Of a DNA stretch of 64,000 nt, positions 26,038 through 34,300 are shown one piece after another. Origin of the DNA: Paraburkholderia hayleyella (GTDB lineage: Bacteria > Pseudomonadota > Gammaproteobacteria > Burkholderiales > Burkholderiaceae); NCBI RefSeq assembly GCF_009455685.1, contig NZ_QPES01000001.1, positions 558,001-622,000 on the forward strand. Reading direction: 5' to 3'. Within the stretch, counting starts at the first letter, position 1, and each line of letters starts with the position of its first letter. The position numbers and the translations under genes are program-made. Under the pieces are notes generated by a model. It did not search any database, was not told the origin of the DNA, and worked only from the letters and a program-made list of their open reading frames with translations.

Positions 26038-27792
26038 TCACGCTTCCTTCGTCTGCCGCTCCATCTCGAGCGTGTCGCCATGAAACTCCGCGAGCGCTTC
26101 CCGATGCGCAACGCTGACAATGGCGGCATTCGCTAGCCGCTCGACAAACAGTCGATAGAGCCGCGCTTCGTTTTCTGCATCGAGCGCGCTGGTTGCCTCG
26201 TCGAGAAACAGATAATCCGGTTTGTGTAGCAGCACCCGGGCTGCCGCCAACCGTTGCTGTTCGCCTGGCGAGAGCATGCGGCTCCAGTGCCCGGATTCTT
26301 CCAGACGCTCCGTATAGCCTGCCAAATGACATGCACGGAGCGCTTCCTGACAGGCTTCGTCGCTATAGGCATCAGCAACTGACGGATAGGCGAGTGCGGC
26401 TTTTAGCGTGCCGATGGGCAGATAGCTCTGCTGCGGGATGAACATCATCCGGGCGTTCACGGGCACATCAATCGCGCCGTCGCCGAAGGGCCATAAACCG
26501 GCGAGCGCTCGCATCAACGTGCTTTTGCCCGCACCGGATGGCCCGCGAACAAGCCAGCGCGAGCCTGGCTTGATCGAGATGTCACGAATGCGCGAGAGCG
26601 CATCGCCATTGGGCAGCGCGAGGCGTAACTGATGGGTGGAGAGTGCATCGGCATTGACGTAATGCAGATTGATGCCGCCATGCTCGGTAGCGGGCGAAAC
26701 GGATTCCTTCAGATGCGGCGCGTGCATGGTGCGGCTAAATTCACGCAACCGGTTCACGGTGGCGCGCCATTCGACGAGCGTGCCGTAGCTGTTGATAAAC
26801 CACGAAAACGAGTTGCTGACCGTGCCGAAGGCCTGCGAAATCTGCATCAGCACGCCGAACGTGAACGCGCCCGCGAAGTAACGCGGCGCGGCGACAACCA
26901 GCGGAAAAATAATTGCAATCTGGCCATAAAAGCTCAGCACGAAGGTGAGACGGCGGGTGTATTTCATCACCTGCCACCAGTTGTCGCGGATACGGACGAA
27001 GAGGTTTTTGGCGTTGTTTTCTTCGGTGTTCATGCCGTCGTAGAACGCGATTTGCTCGGCGTTCTCGCGGACGCGGATCAGGCCGAAACGGAAATCCGCT
27101 TCGACGCGTTGCATCTGGTAATTGATCGATACCAGCGGATGGCCAAACTTCTGGATCACCAGCGAGCCGCCTACGGCATAGAGCGCTGCCGCCCACACCA
27201 TATAGCCAGGAATATGGATGGGCGTGCCGCCCAGGGTGAAACTCAGTGCCCCGGCGAGCGACCATAGAATCGTAATAAACGTTATCAGGGTGATGACGGT
27301 CGAGAGCAAATCCAGCGTCAGCGACAACGTGGTGTTGGCAAATGACTGGAGGTCATCGCTAATTCGCTGATCGGGGTTATCCGTGAGCCGGTCGCGCTCG
27401 ATACGATAAAACGTGCCGCCACGGAGCCAGTCTTGCAGATAGCGTGTCGTGAGCCATTGGCGCCAGCGAAAGCCGAGCATCTGCCGCAGATATCGCCCAT
27501 AAACCGCAAGAATAATGAAGGCGAAGGCCAGCCCGCTGAACACCAGCAACAGATGGGGGAAATCGCGGACGTTTTTGGCTTGCAGGGCGTTGTAGAAATT
27601 CGCATTCCAGCGGTTCAGCCAGACATTGATTGCGATCACCAGCAAGTTCATCACGATGATCGCCGCAAGCAGGCTCCAGGCGATCTTGCGTTCTTCGGAG
27701 ACCCAGTACGGCTTGATCAGGCTCCACGCGGAGACGGGTTGATCGTCGGTGGGCATGCGGCGGAAATCGGTGTTCGGTGTGTCGGGTGTCAT
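26038..27792 (-). CDS. ABC transporter, fused permease/ATPase (YddA / SbmA-BacA-like)
   Basis: A 584-residue half-transporter of the ABCD-like group related to YddA and, in its membrane part, to the peptide importers SbmA/BacA. The membrane domain (about 25-340) has family stretches WLTTRYLQDWLRGGTFYRIE and NPDQRISDD. The ATPase domain (about 370-580) has Walker A RGPSGAGKST, signature LSPGEQQRLA, Walker B YLFLDEATSALD and a switch His in VAHREAL. It should act as a homodimer in the inner membrane; substrate is unknown. I prefer the second ATG (27792), with AAAGGA six bases upstream, over the one at 27798. It faces the islet on one side and the thiamine operon on the other. Confidence 0.9.
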   Translation of the reverse strand: MTPDTPNTDFRRMPTDDQPVSAWSLIKPYWVSEERKIAWSLLAAIIVMNLLVIAINVWLNRWNANFYNALQAKNVRDFPHLLLVFSGLAFAFIILAVYGRYLRQMLGFRWRQWLTTRYLQDWLRGGTFYRIERDRLTDNPDQRISDDLQSFANTTLSLTLDLLSTVITLITFITILWSLAGALSFTLGGTPIHIPGYMVWAAALYAVGGSLVIQKFGHPLVSINYQMQRVEADFRFGLIRVRENAEQIAFYDGMNTEENNAKNLFVRIRDNWWQVMKYTRRLTFVLSFYGQIAIIFPLVVAAPRYFAGAFTFGVLMQISQAFGTVSNSFSWFINSYGTLVEWRATVNRLREFSRTMHAPHLKESVSPATEHGGINLHYVNADALSTHQLRLALPNGDALSRIRDISIKPGSRWLVRGPSGAGKSTLMRALAGLWPFGDGAIDVPVNARMMFIPQQSYLPIGTLKAALAYPSVADAYSDEACQEALRACHLAGYTERLEESGHWSRMLSPGEQQRLAAARVLLHKPDYLFLDEATSALDAENEARLYRLFVERLANAAIVSVAHREALAEFHGDTLEMERQTKEA

Positions 27793-28178
27793 GGCCATCC
27801 TTTGAGTGCCGAAGTCTCGCGCTACGACGCTAGGTGGAAGTAAATGTGGACGTGTGGGCGCGGGTCTGAAATGTCGTTGCGCGGCAGGCCGCTTGCGGGC
27901 CGCCCGCAGGCTGTCCAGTTGCGCGAGTGTGAGCGGAATGTCTTAAACGGACATTAACGGGATAGAACGTGCCGCGCGCCCTGGGCTGACGTCTCGCCGT
28001 GCCCGGTGACGCTGTTGCGGCGAACGAGCCTGTTTTGCGGATCAGACATTGTGCCAGAGCATGCTGCATCGCAGCGCCGCCGTGCGCTGCGCCAGACTGG
28101 CCGGACTTGCCAGATGGCTTACGCTGCATGGGTGCCGGTTTGCTGGTGAAGCGCCGTTGTGTTCTAATGCCCCACGAC
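27793..28178. other. Intergenic region between the ABC transporter and the TPP riboswitch
   Basis: About 385 bases without a credible gene, holding the divergent promoters of the YddA-type transporter and of the thiamine operon. Open frames here on both strands look like GC-rich chance frames. Confidence 0.5.
28140..28168 (+). promoter_or_regulatory. Candidate sigma-70 promoter of the thiamine operon
   Basis: TTGCTG (28140-28145), a 17-base spacer and TCTAAT (28163-28168, one change from TATAAT). A start about 7 bases later would begin the transcript just at the riboswitch. Confidence 0.5.
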
Positions 28179-28272
28179 GAAACAGGGGTGCTGGGCTGCG
28201 GTTCACACGTGGCAGCGCGGCTGAGAAAAACCCTTCGCACCCGATCCGGGTAATACCGGCGCGGGAAGTTTC
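28179..28272 (+). ncRNA. TPP riboswitch (THI element)
   Basis: This leader element binds thiamine pyrophosphate and lowers expression of the downstream thiO-S-G-E genes. Its conserved blocks are present in order: AGGGGTGC (28184-28191), GGCTGAGA (28219-28226), ACCCTT, and CCGATCCGGGTAATACCGGCG ending near 28262 followed by GGGAAG. The P1 stem forms between 28179-28183 and 28268-28272. A 7-bp hairpin (28265-28282) uses the 3' arm of P1, so the two structures exclude each other, a plausible expression switch. The leader then runs about 240 bases to thiO. Confidence 0.93.
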
Positions 28273-28515
28273 CGGAAGCTTCTTCCTCTTCCATCGCCTT
28301 GCCAGACGGCAGCCACATGTGGCATGCACAGTCTGGCCGGTTTCGCCCGCCGGTTTCGTCTTGGGTGCGCGCTTTTTGCCGTGCAGACAGGATCCGATGA
28401 CCGCTCATTTTTCCGTTTTCTATTTCTATTGCGCTCCTGCGCCTTTTTCCATTCGCTCTCCGTTTGATGGCATGGACGGCATCGGACATGGTCGACCTTA
28501 TCCGCGAAGCGAATC

Positions 28516-29682
28516 ATGCCCACGATGACCCCGTCTCCGTCTCTGTCACCGTCTTCTTCGCCTGTTTCGTCCTTTTCTGCCAGGCCCGATGTCGCGGTGC
28601 TGGGCGGCGGGTTATGCGGCCGTCTGGTCGCATGGCAGCTTGCGGGCGCGGGCTATCGCGTGGCGCTTTATGAGCGCGGAGACGCGGCCGGATCGCATTC
28701 GGCGGCCTGGGTGGCCGCGGCGATGCTCGCGCCGCTGGCCGAAGCCGCTAGCGCCGAGCTGCTGATCACCCAGTTAGGTGCGGCATCGCTTGAAACCTGG
28801 CCGAAGGTGCTCGCAGCCTTGCCCGAACCGGTTTTTTTCCAGCGCAATGGCACGCTGGTGCTCTGGCATCACGCCGATCGCACGGAAGCACCGTTGTTCG
28901 AGCGCCGTTTGCGGGCGAATGCGCCGGCGGAATGGCTCGATGACGGCCTGGTGCGCTTCTCGGGCGCGCAACTCGATGCGCTCGAGCCCGCGCTGGCAGG
29001 GCGCTTCCCTCAAGGCTGGCTGTTACCGCGCGAGGGCCAGCTCGATAACCGTCAAGTGCTGCACGCGCTGGCGCTAGGCCTGGCCGAGCGGGGTGTGGCA
29101 CTGCACTGGAATACCGCGGTCGACGAGCCTGCGTTGCCCGCCGCAGGCCTCACGATTGACTGCCGCGGGTTAGGGTCCAAGCCGGTTTGGCCGGGGCTGC
29201 GTGGTATCCGGGGCGAAGTCGCGCGGGTTCATGCACCCGGGATTGAGCTTTCGCGGCCGGTGCGTCTGCTGCATCCGCGCTATCCGTTGTATCTCGCGCC
29301 CAAGCAGGACAGCGTGTATGTCATCGGTGCGACCGAAATCGAAGGCGAGGACGCCTCGCCAGTCAGCGTGCGCTCGGCGCTTGAGTTGCTGAGCGCGGCG
29401 TTTTCGGTGCATCCGGGTTTTGCCGAGGCGCGGATTCTCGAACTCAATGCGCAGTGCCGGCCGACCTTGCCTGATCATCGCCCCGCGCTGGTGTGGGACG
29501 GCGCCGCGACGTTGCGGGTCAATGGGCTGTACCGGCATGGCTACATGATCGCGCCCGAAGTCGCTGAGGCGGCTGTCAGTCTGGCCCACTGGCTGCTCGA
29601 TGGCCGGGTTCACGATGCGGATGCGTTTGCCGCCTGGCGCCGCGAGACACGATGGCCGGCACTATTTCATCAGGCTGATTGA
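28516..29682 (+). CDS. thiO: FAD-dependent glycine oxidase-like protein ThiO
   Basis: ThiO oxidises glycine to the imine used by ThiG to build the thiazole of thiamine. The 388-residue protein has an N-terminal low-complexity Ser-Pro stretch, then the FAD-binding fold DVAVLGGGLCGRLVAWQLAGAGYRVALYER (about 25-55), the DAO-family middle region and a C-terminal GLYRHGYMIAPEVAEA that closes the FAD site. The start has only a weak ribosome site; the ATG four codons later is an alternative. It is first in a riboswitch-controlled operon with thiS and thiG, which supports the pathway assignment. Confidence 0.9.
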   Translation: MPTMTPSPSLSPSSSPVSSFSARPDVAVLGGGLCGRLVAWQLAGAGYRVALYERGDAAGSHSAAWVAAAMLAPLAEAASAELLITQLGAASLETWPKVLAALPEPVFFQRNGTLVLWHHADRTEAPLFERRLRANAPAEWLDDGLVRFSGAQLDALEPALAGRFPQGWLLPREGQLDNRQVLHALALGLAERGVALHWNTAVDEPALPAAGLTIDCRGLGSKPVWPGLRGIRGEVARVHAPGIELSRPVRLLHPRYPLYLAPKQDSVYVIGATEIEGEDASPVSVRSALELLSAAFSVHPGFAEARILELNAQCRPTLPDHRPALVWDGAATLRVNGLYRHGYMIAPEVAEAAVSLAHWLLDGRVHDADAFAAWRRETRWPALFHQAD

Positions 29683-29704
29683 ACATCCGCCCCTCGTACT
29701 GATT

Positions 29705-29731
29705 GAACGAACCGAACGAACCGAACGAACC
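29705..29731. repeat. Tandem 9-bp repeat between thiO and thiS
   Basis: Three perfect copies of GAACGAACC just before the thiS start. It sits in the intercistronic gap and may place or move the ribosome site of thiS. Confidence 0.8.
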
Positions 29732-29744
29732 ACTTCCTTACATC

Positions 29745-29942
29745 ATGGATATTCATCTCAACCAGAAGCCGTTGTCGCTGCCCGAAGGCGCGACGATTGC
29801 CGATGCGCTCGTTGCTTACGGCGCGCGTCCGCCGTTTGCCGTGGGGCTTAATGGCGCTTTCGTGGCCCGGTCGCAGCATGCGTCGCACGCCCTTCGCGCG
29901 GGCGATCGGCTCGATGTCGTGCAGCCGGTCGCGGGCGGCTGA
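29745..29942 (+). CDS. thiS: Sulfur carrier protein ThiS
   Basis: ThiS carries sulfur as a C-terminal thiocarboxylate to the thiazole synthase ThiG. The 65-residue protein has the ubiquitin-like fold pattern: an N-terminal MDIHLNQKPLSLPEGATIADAL, central VGLNGAFVARSQH and the required Gly-Gly C-terminus (VVQPVAGG). I use ATG 29745 because it begins the conserved fold; an in-frame start 14 codons earlier would translate the 9-bp repeat. It lies between thiO and thiG. Confidence 0.93.
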   Translation: MDIHLNQKPLSLPEGATIADALVAYGARPPFAVGLNGAFVARSQHASHALRAGDRLDVVQPVAGG

Positions 29943-30036
29943 ACCTTCAGCGCTTTTGTCTGGCACCCTGGCCCGATTTTTCCCGCCCTCTGCCATTGCT
30001 CTATTGCTCCATTGCTCCACCAGCAAGGATGTTCCG

Positions 30037-30852
30037 ATGATTTTTCCTGTTCTTTCCGATCCACTCCGGCTGTATGGCGAGACGTTCGCCAGCCGGGTGC
30101 TGCTCGGCACTTCGCGCTATCCCTCGTTGCAATCGCTTTCGGATTCGATTGATGCGGCCCGGCCCGGCATGGTGACCGTCGCGCTGCGCCGCCAGATGCA
30201 GACAGATGGCGCGCAAACGGGTTTCTTCGATTTGCTCAAGCGGCATGGCGTGCCCCTGCTGCCCAATACGGCCGGCTGCCAGAGCGTGAGCGAAGCGCTC
30301 AATACAGCGTATATGGCCCGCGAAGTCTTCGAGACCGACTGGATCAAGCTCGAACTGATCGGTGACGATTACACGCTGCAGCCTGACCCCGTGGGTCTGA
30401 TTGAGGCGGCGGCCACGCTGGTCAAGGCCGGGTTCAAGGTTTTGCCGTATTGCACGGAAGACCTGGTGATTGGCCGCCGTTTGCTCGATGCGGGCTGTGA
30501 AGCGTTGATGCCATGGGGCGCGCCGATCGGCACCGGCAAGGGCGTGGTGAATCCTTATGGGCTGCGCGTATTGCGCGAGCGTTTGCCCGATGTACCGCTG
30601 ATTGTCGATGCCGGGCTTGGCGTGCCGTCGCATGCCGCGCAGGTGATGGAGTGGGGTTTCGATGGCGTGCTCCTGAACACCGCTGTGTCGCAGGCGACGC
30701 ATCCGGCCGCGATGGCACAGGCCTTTGCGCTGGGTGTCGAGGCGGGACGCCAGGCGTGGCTGGCGGGGCCGATGGCCGAGCGCGAAACGGCTCATGCCAG
30801 CACGCCCGTGGTGGGTTTGCCGTTTTGGCATCAGGACGGAGGGGCCGCGTGA
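30037..30852 (+). CDS. thiG: Thiazole synthase ThiG
   Basis: ThiG joins deoxyxylulose 5-phosphate, the glycine imine from ThiO and sulfur from ThiS into the thiazole phosphate. The 271-residue TIM-barrel protein has the Schiff-base lysine Lys104 in DWIKLELIGDD, LPNTAGC, VLPYCTEDLVI, PWGAPIGTGKG and VDAGLGVPSHAA. The start at 30037 has AAGGA eight bases upstream; the frame extends further but without family similarity. Its stop overlaps the thiE GTG by 4 bp. Confidence 0.96.
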   Translation: MIFPVLSDPLRLYGETFASRVLLGTSRYPSLQSLSDSIDAARPGMVTVALRRQMQTDGAQTGFFDLLKRHGVPLLPNTAGCQSVSEALNTAYMAREVFETDWIKLELIGDDYTLQPDPVGLIEAAATLVKAGFKVLPYCTEDLVIGRRLLDAGCEALMPWGAPIGTGKGVVNPYGLRVLRERLPDVPLIVDAGLGVPSHAAQVMEWGFDGVLLNTAVSQATHPAAMAQAFALGVEAGRQAWLAGPMAERETAHASTPVVGLPFWHQDGGAA

Positions 30853-31985
30853 GTGATGCGTGGGCAGGTTCGGCGCGCGGCCCGTTCTGGCCGCCTGCCG
30901 ATGAACAGGCTGCCGTTGCCGGGCGTATTCGCGCGCGTCTCGGCGATTGGGCGCCTCCCAGCCAGCCTTGGTGTCTCTGCTTGAGCGCGCCGGATGAGGC
31001 CCGGCGCGGAGATCTGATTGTCGTGATGCACGCGCCTTCCTCGGCACGCTCTCCAGACGCGAGATCTTCGCTTGCTGGCAGCCCAATCGCGCGTTGGCAG
31101 CGTCAGGGCGCGGGCGTGATCGAAGTAGTCGGGCCCACCGCGCTGACGCTCCACCTTGATGGCGAACGCTATGCCCTGGAGGGCGTGCTGTCCGACGACT
31201 GGATCGCCGCGCTGGCAGCTTTCCTCGATTGCGGTTTTGCCCCGCACGATGCGTTAGTGCTGGCGTTGGCATGGCGCGCTGGCGACGAACTGAGCCTGGC
31301 TGATCCATGGCCGGTCGATCTGGCGCGCTTTCCGCGCGTGATGGGTTTGCCCGCCGCGCCTGCCGTTGCGTTTGCGCCGTGTCCCGTGCGACTGGGTCTT
31401 TATCCTGTGCTGCCGACGGCGCAATGGGTCGAGCGTGTGCTGGCTTTCGGCGTGAAAACGGTGCAGTTGCGTCGTAAAACGGCAGAGCCTGCGGAACTCG
31501 CGTGCGAGATTCGGCAAAGTGTGGCGGCGGGACGGCGGCATGATGCCCGGGTCTTCATCAACGATCACTGGCAAGCGGCGCTGGACGCGGGCGCTTACGG
31601 CGTGCATCTCGGCCAGGAAGACTTGCCCGGCGCCGATCTATCCGCGCTGGCGGCAGCCGGCATGCGGCTTGGTTTATCGACGCACGGCTACTACGAGATT
31701 CTCCGGGCGCTGCACTATCGCCCTAGTTACATCGCGCTAGGCGCCGTGTTTCCCACCGCGACCAAGCATGTGTCAACCGGGGCGCAAGGTTTGGCGCGGC
31801 TGGCGCGCTATGTGCGTTTGCTCGATGGCGTGATGCCACTGGTGGCGATCGGCGGCATTGATGCCGGGCGGCTGTCTGCCGTGCTGGCGACGGGGGTCGG
31901 CAGTGCCGCGGTCGTGAGCGCGGTGACCGGTGCGACAGATTCCGCGGCGGCTGTGGCCGCGTTGCAGTCTATGTGCGACGCATGA
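30849..31985 (+). CDS. thiE: Thiamine phosphate synthase ThiE with N-terminal extension
   Basis: ThiE couples the pyrimidine pyrophosphate and the thiazole phosphate to thiamine phosphate. The catalytic domain is the C-terminal half (about 180-378), with VKTVQLRRKT, VFINDHWQAALDAGAYGVHLGQEDLP, GLSTHG, YIALGAVFPTATKH and VAIGGIDAG. The 170-residue N-terminal part is extra; its segment WIAALAAFLDCGFAPHDALVLALAWRAG resembles the last helices of the pyrimidine kinase ThiD, so it may be a decayed ThiD-like domain. The GTG start overlaps thiG (GTGA); a much longer in-frame extension into thiG was rejected. Confidence 0.9.
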   Translation: MSDAWAGSARGPFWPPADEQAAVAGRIRARLGDWAPPSQPWCLCLSAPDEARRGDLIVVMHAPSSARSPDARSSLAGSPIARWQRQGAGVIEVVGPTALTLHLDGERYALEGVLSDDWIAALAAFLDCGFAPHDALVLALAWRAGDELSLADPWPVDLARFPRVMGLPAAPAVAFAPCPVRLGLYPVLPTAQWVERVLAFGVKTVQLRRKTAEPAELACEIRQSVAAGRRHDARVFINDHWQAALDAGAYGVHLGQEDLPGADLSALAAAGMRLGLSTHGYYEILRALHYRPSYIALGAVFPTATKHVSTGAQGLARLARYVRLLDGVMPLVAIGGIDAGRLSAVLATGVGSAAVVSAVTGATDSAAAVAALQSMCDA

Positions 31986-32044
31986 GTGCAGTACTGCGTG
32001 GAGGCTAATCGGGGCGTGTGACGGCACGGTTCATACGATGGCCC

Positions 32045-32050
32045 TATAAT
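32045..32050 (+). promoter_or_regulatory. Perfect -10 hexamer before mlaF
   Basis: TATAAT stands in an otherwise GC-rich gap 32 bases before the mlaF start. No good -35 is seen at 17 bases, so the promoter may need an activator or be weak. Confidence 0.4.
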
Positions 32051-32081
32051 TGCCGGCTGCTGACAAAAGACCCCTCGTTTC

Positions 32082-32912
32082 GTGCCATTTAATCCCGATA
32101 ATCCCGATCACCTGCTTGAATTACGCGACGTCGACTTCGGTTACGGCGATCGTCTCATTCTGTCGTCCCTGAACATGCGTTTTCGCCGTGGGCAGGTGAT
32201 CGCGGTGATGGGCGGCTCGGGCTGCGGCAAGACCACCCTGTTGCGGCTGATCGGCGGCCTGATGCGGGCGCGGCGCGGTCAGGTGCTGTTTCAGGGGCAG
32301 GACGTGGGCGCGCAAACGCGCGATGGTCTTTACGCGCTGCGGCGAAAAATGGGCATGCTGTTCCAGTTCGGTGCGCTGTTTACGGATGCCTCGGTATTCG
32401 ACAACGTGGCTTTCGCCCTGCGCGAGCATACCGATCTGTCTGAAGCGCTAATCCATGACCTCGTGCTGATGAAGCTCAACGCGGTGGGTTTGCGTGCCGC
32501 ACGCGATCTCATGCCTTCCGAGATCTCCGGCGGCATGGCGCGGCGTGTGGCGCTGGCGCGGGCCATCGCGCTCGATCCCGAACTCATGATGTATGACGAG
32601 CCGTTTTCTGGCCTCGATCCCATTTCCCTGGGCATTACCGCCAAACTGATCCACACGCTGAACCAGGCGCTCGGCGCGACCTCGATTATGGTGACGCACG
32701 AAGTGCCCGAATCGTTTGCGATTGCCGATTATGTCTACTTTCTGGCCAACGGCGGTGTGTATGCCGAAGGCACGCCGTCTCAGCTGTGGGCCTCGACGGA
32801 TGCCACCGTGCGCCAGTTCCTCGACGGCGCGCCGGACGGCCCATTTAAATTCGACTATCCGGGCAGCACTTCGCTGGCGACTGATTTTGGCGTTGGCGGA
32901 GGGGCAGCATGA
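32082..32912 (+). CDS. mlaF: Phospholipid transport ATP-binding protein MlaF
   Basis: MlaF is the ATPase of the MlaFEDB complex, which moves phospholipids between the inner membrane and periplasmic MlaC to keep the outer leaflet free of phospholipid. The 276-residue protein has Walker A GGSGCGKTT, a Q-loop in MLFQFGALF, signature ISGGMARRVALARA, Walker B MMYDEPFSGLDP and a switch His in MVTHEV. The GTG start is the first in frame after the promoter-like TATAAT. It overlaps mlaE by 4 bp and leads the complete mlaFEDACB operon. Confidence 0.96.
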   Translation: MPFNPDNPDHLLELRDVDFGYGDRLILSSLNMRFRRGQVIAVMGGSGCGKTTLLRLIGGLMRARRGQVLFQGQDVGAQTRDGLYALRRKMGMLFQFGALFTDASVFDNVAFALREHTDLSEALIHDLVLMKLNAVGLRAARDLMPSEISGGMARRVALARAIALDPELMMYDEPFSGLDPISLGITAKLIHTLNQALGATSIMVTHEVPESFAIADYVYFLANGGVYAEGTPSQLWASTDATVRQFLDGAPDGPFKFDYPGSTSLATDFGVGGGAA

Positions 32913-33676
32913 TTAGCGCAATTGGACGTTCGGTGATCGGCGGGCTTGAGCGCGCGGGCTATGCGACGCGTTTTTTCCTGCGGCTGATGCTCGAATTTTT
33001 TCCACTGCTGCGGCGGCCACGGCTTGTCACGCGGCAAATTCACTTTGTCGGCATTTATTCGCTGCTGATTATCGCGGTGTCGGGGCTGTTCGTCGGCTTC
33101 GTGCTGGGCTTGCAGGGCTATTACACGCTGAACCGCTACGGCTCCGAACAGGCGCTCGGGATGCTGGTGGCGCTGTCGCTGGTGCGCGAACTGGGGCCGG
33201 TGGTGACCGCGCTGCTTTTCGCTGGCCGTGCGGGTACCTCGCTCACGGCTGAAATCGGCCTGATGAAAGCGGGTGAACAGCTCACCGCGATGGAAATGAT
33301 GGCGGTCGATCCGCTCAAGGTGGTGATAGCGCCGCGGATGTGGGCTGGCATTATTTCGATGCCGGTGCTGGCGGCGATTTTCAGCGCGGTGGGCGTGATC
33401 GGCGGCTACATCGTGGGCGTGTTGCTGATTGGCGTGGATTCCGGCGCGTTCTGGTCGCAGATGCAAGGTGGCGTGGATGTCTGGCGCGATGTGGGCAATG
33501 GCGTGATCAAGAGCCTGGTGTTTGGCTTTGCCGTGACTTTTATCGCGCTTTACCAGGGTTATGAGGCCAAGCCGACGCCGGAAGGTGTGTCGCGCGCGAC
33601 CACCCTGACTGTGGTGTACGGCTCGCTGACGGTACTCGGTCTCGATTTTTTGCTGACGGCGCTGATGTTCAGCTAG
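32909..33676 (+). CDS. mlaE: Phospholipid transport permease MlaE
   Basis: MlaE is the membrane subunit of the Mla ABC system and forms a dimer under the MlaD ring. The 255-residue protein has five to six hydrophobic segments and the conserved stretches GFVLGLQGYYTL, LVRELGPVVTALLFAGRAGTSLTAEIGLMKAGEQLTAME and GYEAKPTPEGVSRATT. It starts by ATGA overlap with mlaF. About 60 bases separate it from mlaD. Confidence 0.96.
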   Translation: MISAIGRSVIGGLERAGYATRFFLRLMLEFFPLLRRPRLVTRQIHFVGIYSLLIIAVSGLFVGFVLGLQGYYTLNRYGSEQALGMLVALSLVRELGPVVTALLFAGRAGTSLTAEIGLMKAGEQLTAMEMMAVDPLKVVIAPRMWAGIISMPVLAAIFSAVGVIGGYIVGVLLIGVDSGAFWSQMQGGVDVWRDVGNGVIKSLVFGFAVTFIALYQGYEAKPTPEGVSRATTLTVVYGSLTVLGLDFLLTALMFS

Positions 33677-33737
33677 AACCACACGGATACGGTTTCCGCG
33701 CGGAAAGTCCCTGCCGCGCTAGCCGGTTCTCTTTGGA

Positions 33738-34277
33738 ATGAAGATGAAAAAGACTGCTCTCGACTTCTGGGTCGGCCTGTTTGTTGTGCTGGGGTTCGTG
33801 GCGCTGCTGTTTCTGGCGCTGAAGGCTGGCAATATGAGTTCGCTGTCGTTTCAGCAGACGTATCCGGTGTCGTTGACATTCGACAACATTGGTGGCCTGA
33901 AGCCCCGTGCCGCCGTGAAAAGCGCGGGTGTGGTGGTGGGCCGGGTCGCGTCCATCGGCTTTGACAGCAATACCTATCAGGCGCGCGTCACGCTGGATCT
34001 GGACAGTCAATATCCGTTTCCGAAAGACAGTTCGGCGAAGATTCTCACGTCGGGCCTGCTCGGCGAGCAATACATCGGGCTGGAGCCTGGTGGCGATACC
34101 CAAATGTTGAAGGCAGGCGACACGATCACGATGACGCAATCGGCGATCGTGCTCGAAAACCTGATTGGGCAGTTTCTCTATAGCAAGGCAGCGGATTCGG
34201 GCGCCGCGAAGGCAGATGTCCCGGTACCCGCTGCGCTGGAACCGGTGGCGCCTGCTTCGGGCACGGCGCCCCAGTAA
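33738..34277 (+). CDS. mlaD: Phospholipid transport substrate-binding protein MlaD
   Basis: MlaD is the MCE-domain protein that forms a hexameric periplasmic ring on MlaE and contacts lipid. It has 179 residues: an N-terminal membrane anchor (about 9-28), an MCE domain (about 38-115; FDNIGGLKPRAAVKSAGVVVGRV, ILTSGLLGEQYIGLEPGG), a helix (VLENLIGQFLY) and an Ala-Pro tail. The MKMKK start and anchor match the family. Confidence 0.96.
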   Translation: MKMKKTALDFWVGLFVVLGFVALLFLALKAGNMSSLSFQQTYPVSLTFDNIGGLKPRAAVKSAGVVVGRVASIGFDSNTYQARVTLDLDSQYPFPKDSSAKILTSGLLGEQYIGLEPGGDTQMLKAGDTITMTQSAIVLENLIGQFLYSKAADSGAAKADVPVPAALEPVAPASGTAPQ

Positions 34278-34300
34278 CAAACAAGGAAGGAGTAAAACTC

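Noticed and set aside
28049..28528. Open frame of 159 codons across the thiamine leader
   Set aside because: It runs through the TPP riboswitch and has no protein-like features.
30513..30848. In-frame upstream extension of thiE inside thiG
   Set aside because: It would overlap thiG by 340 bases; the GTGA overlap at 30849 gives normal coupling.
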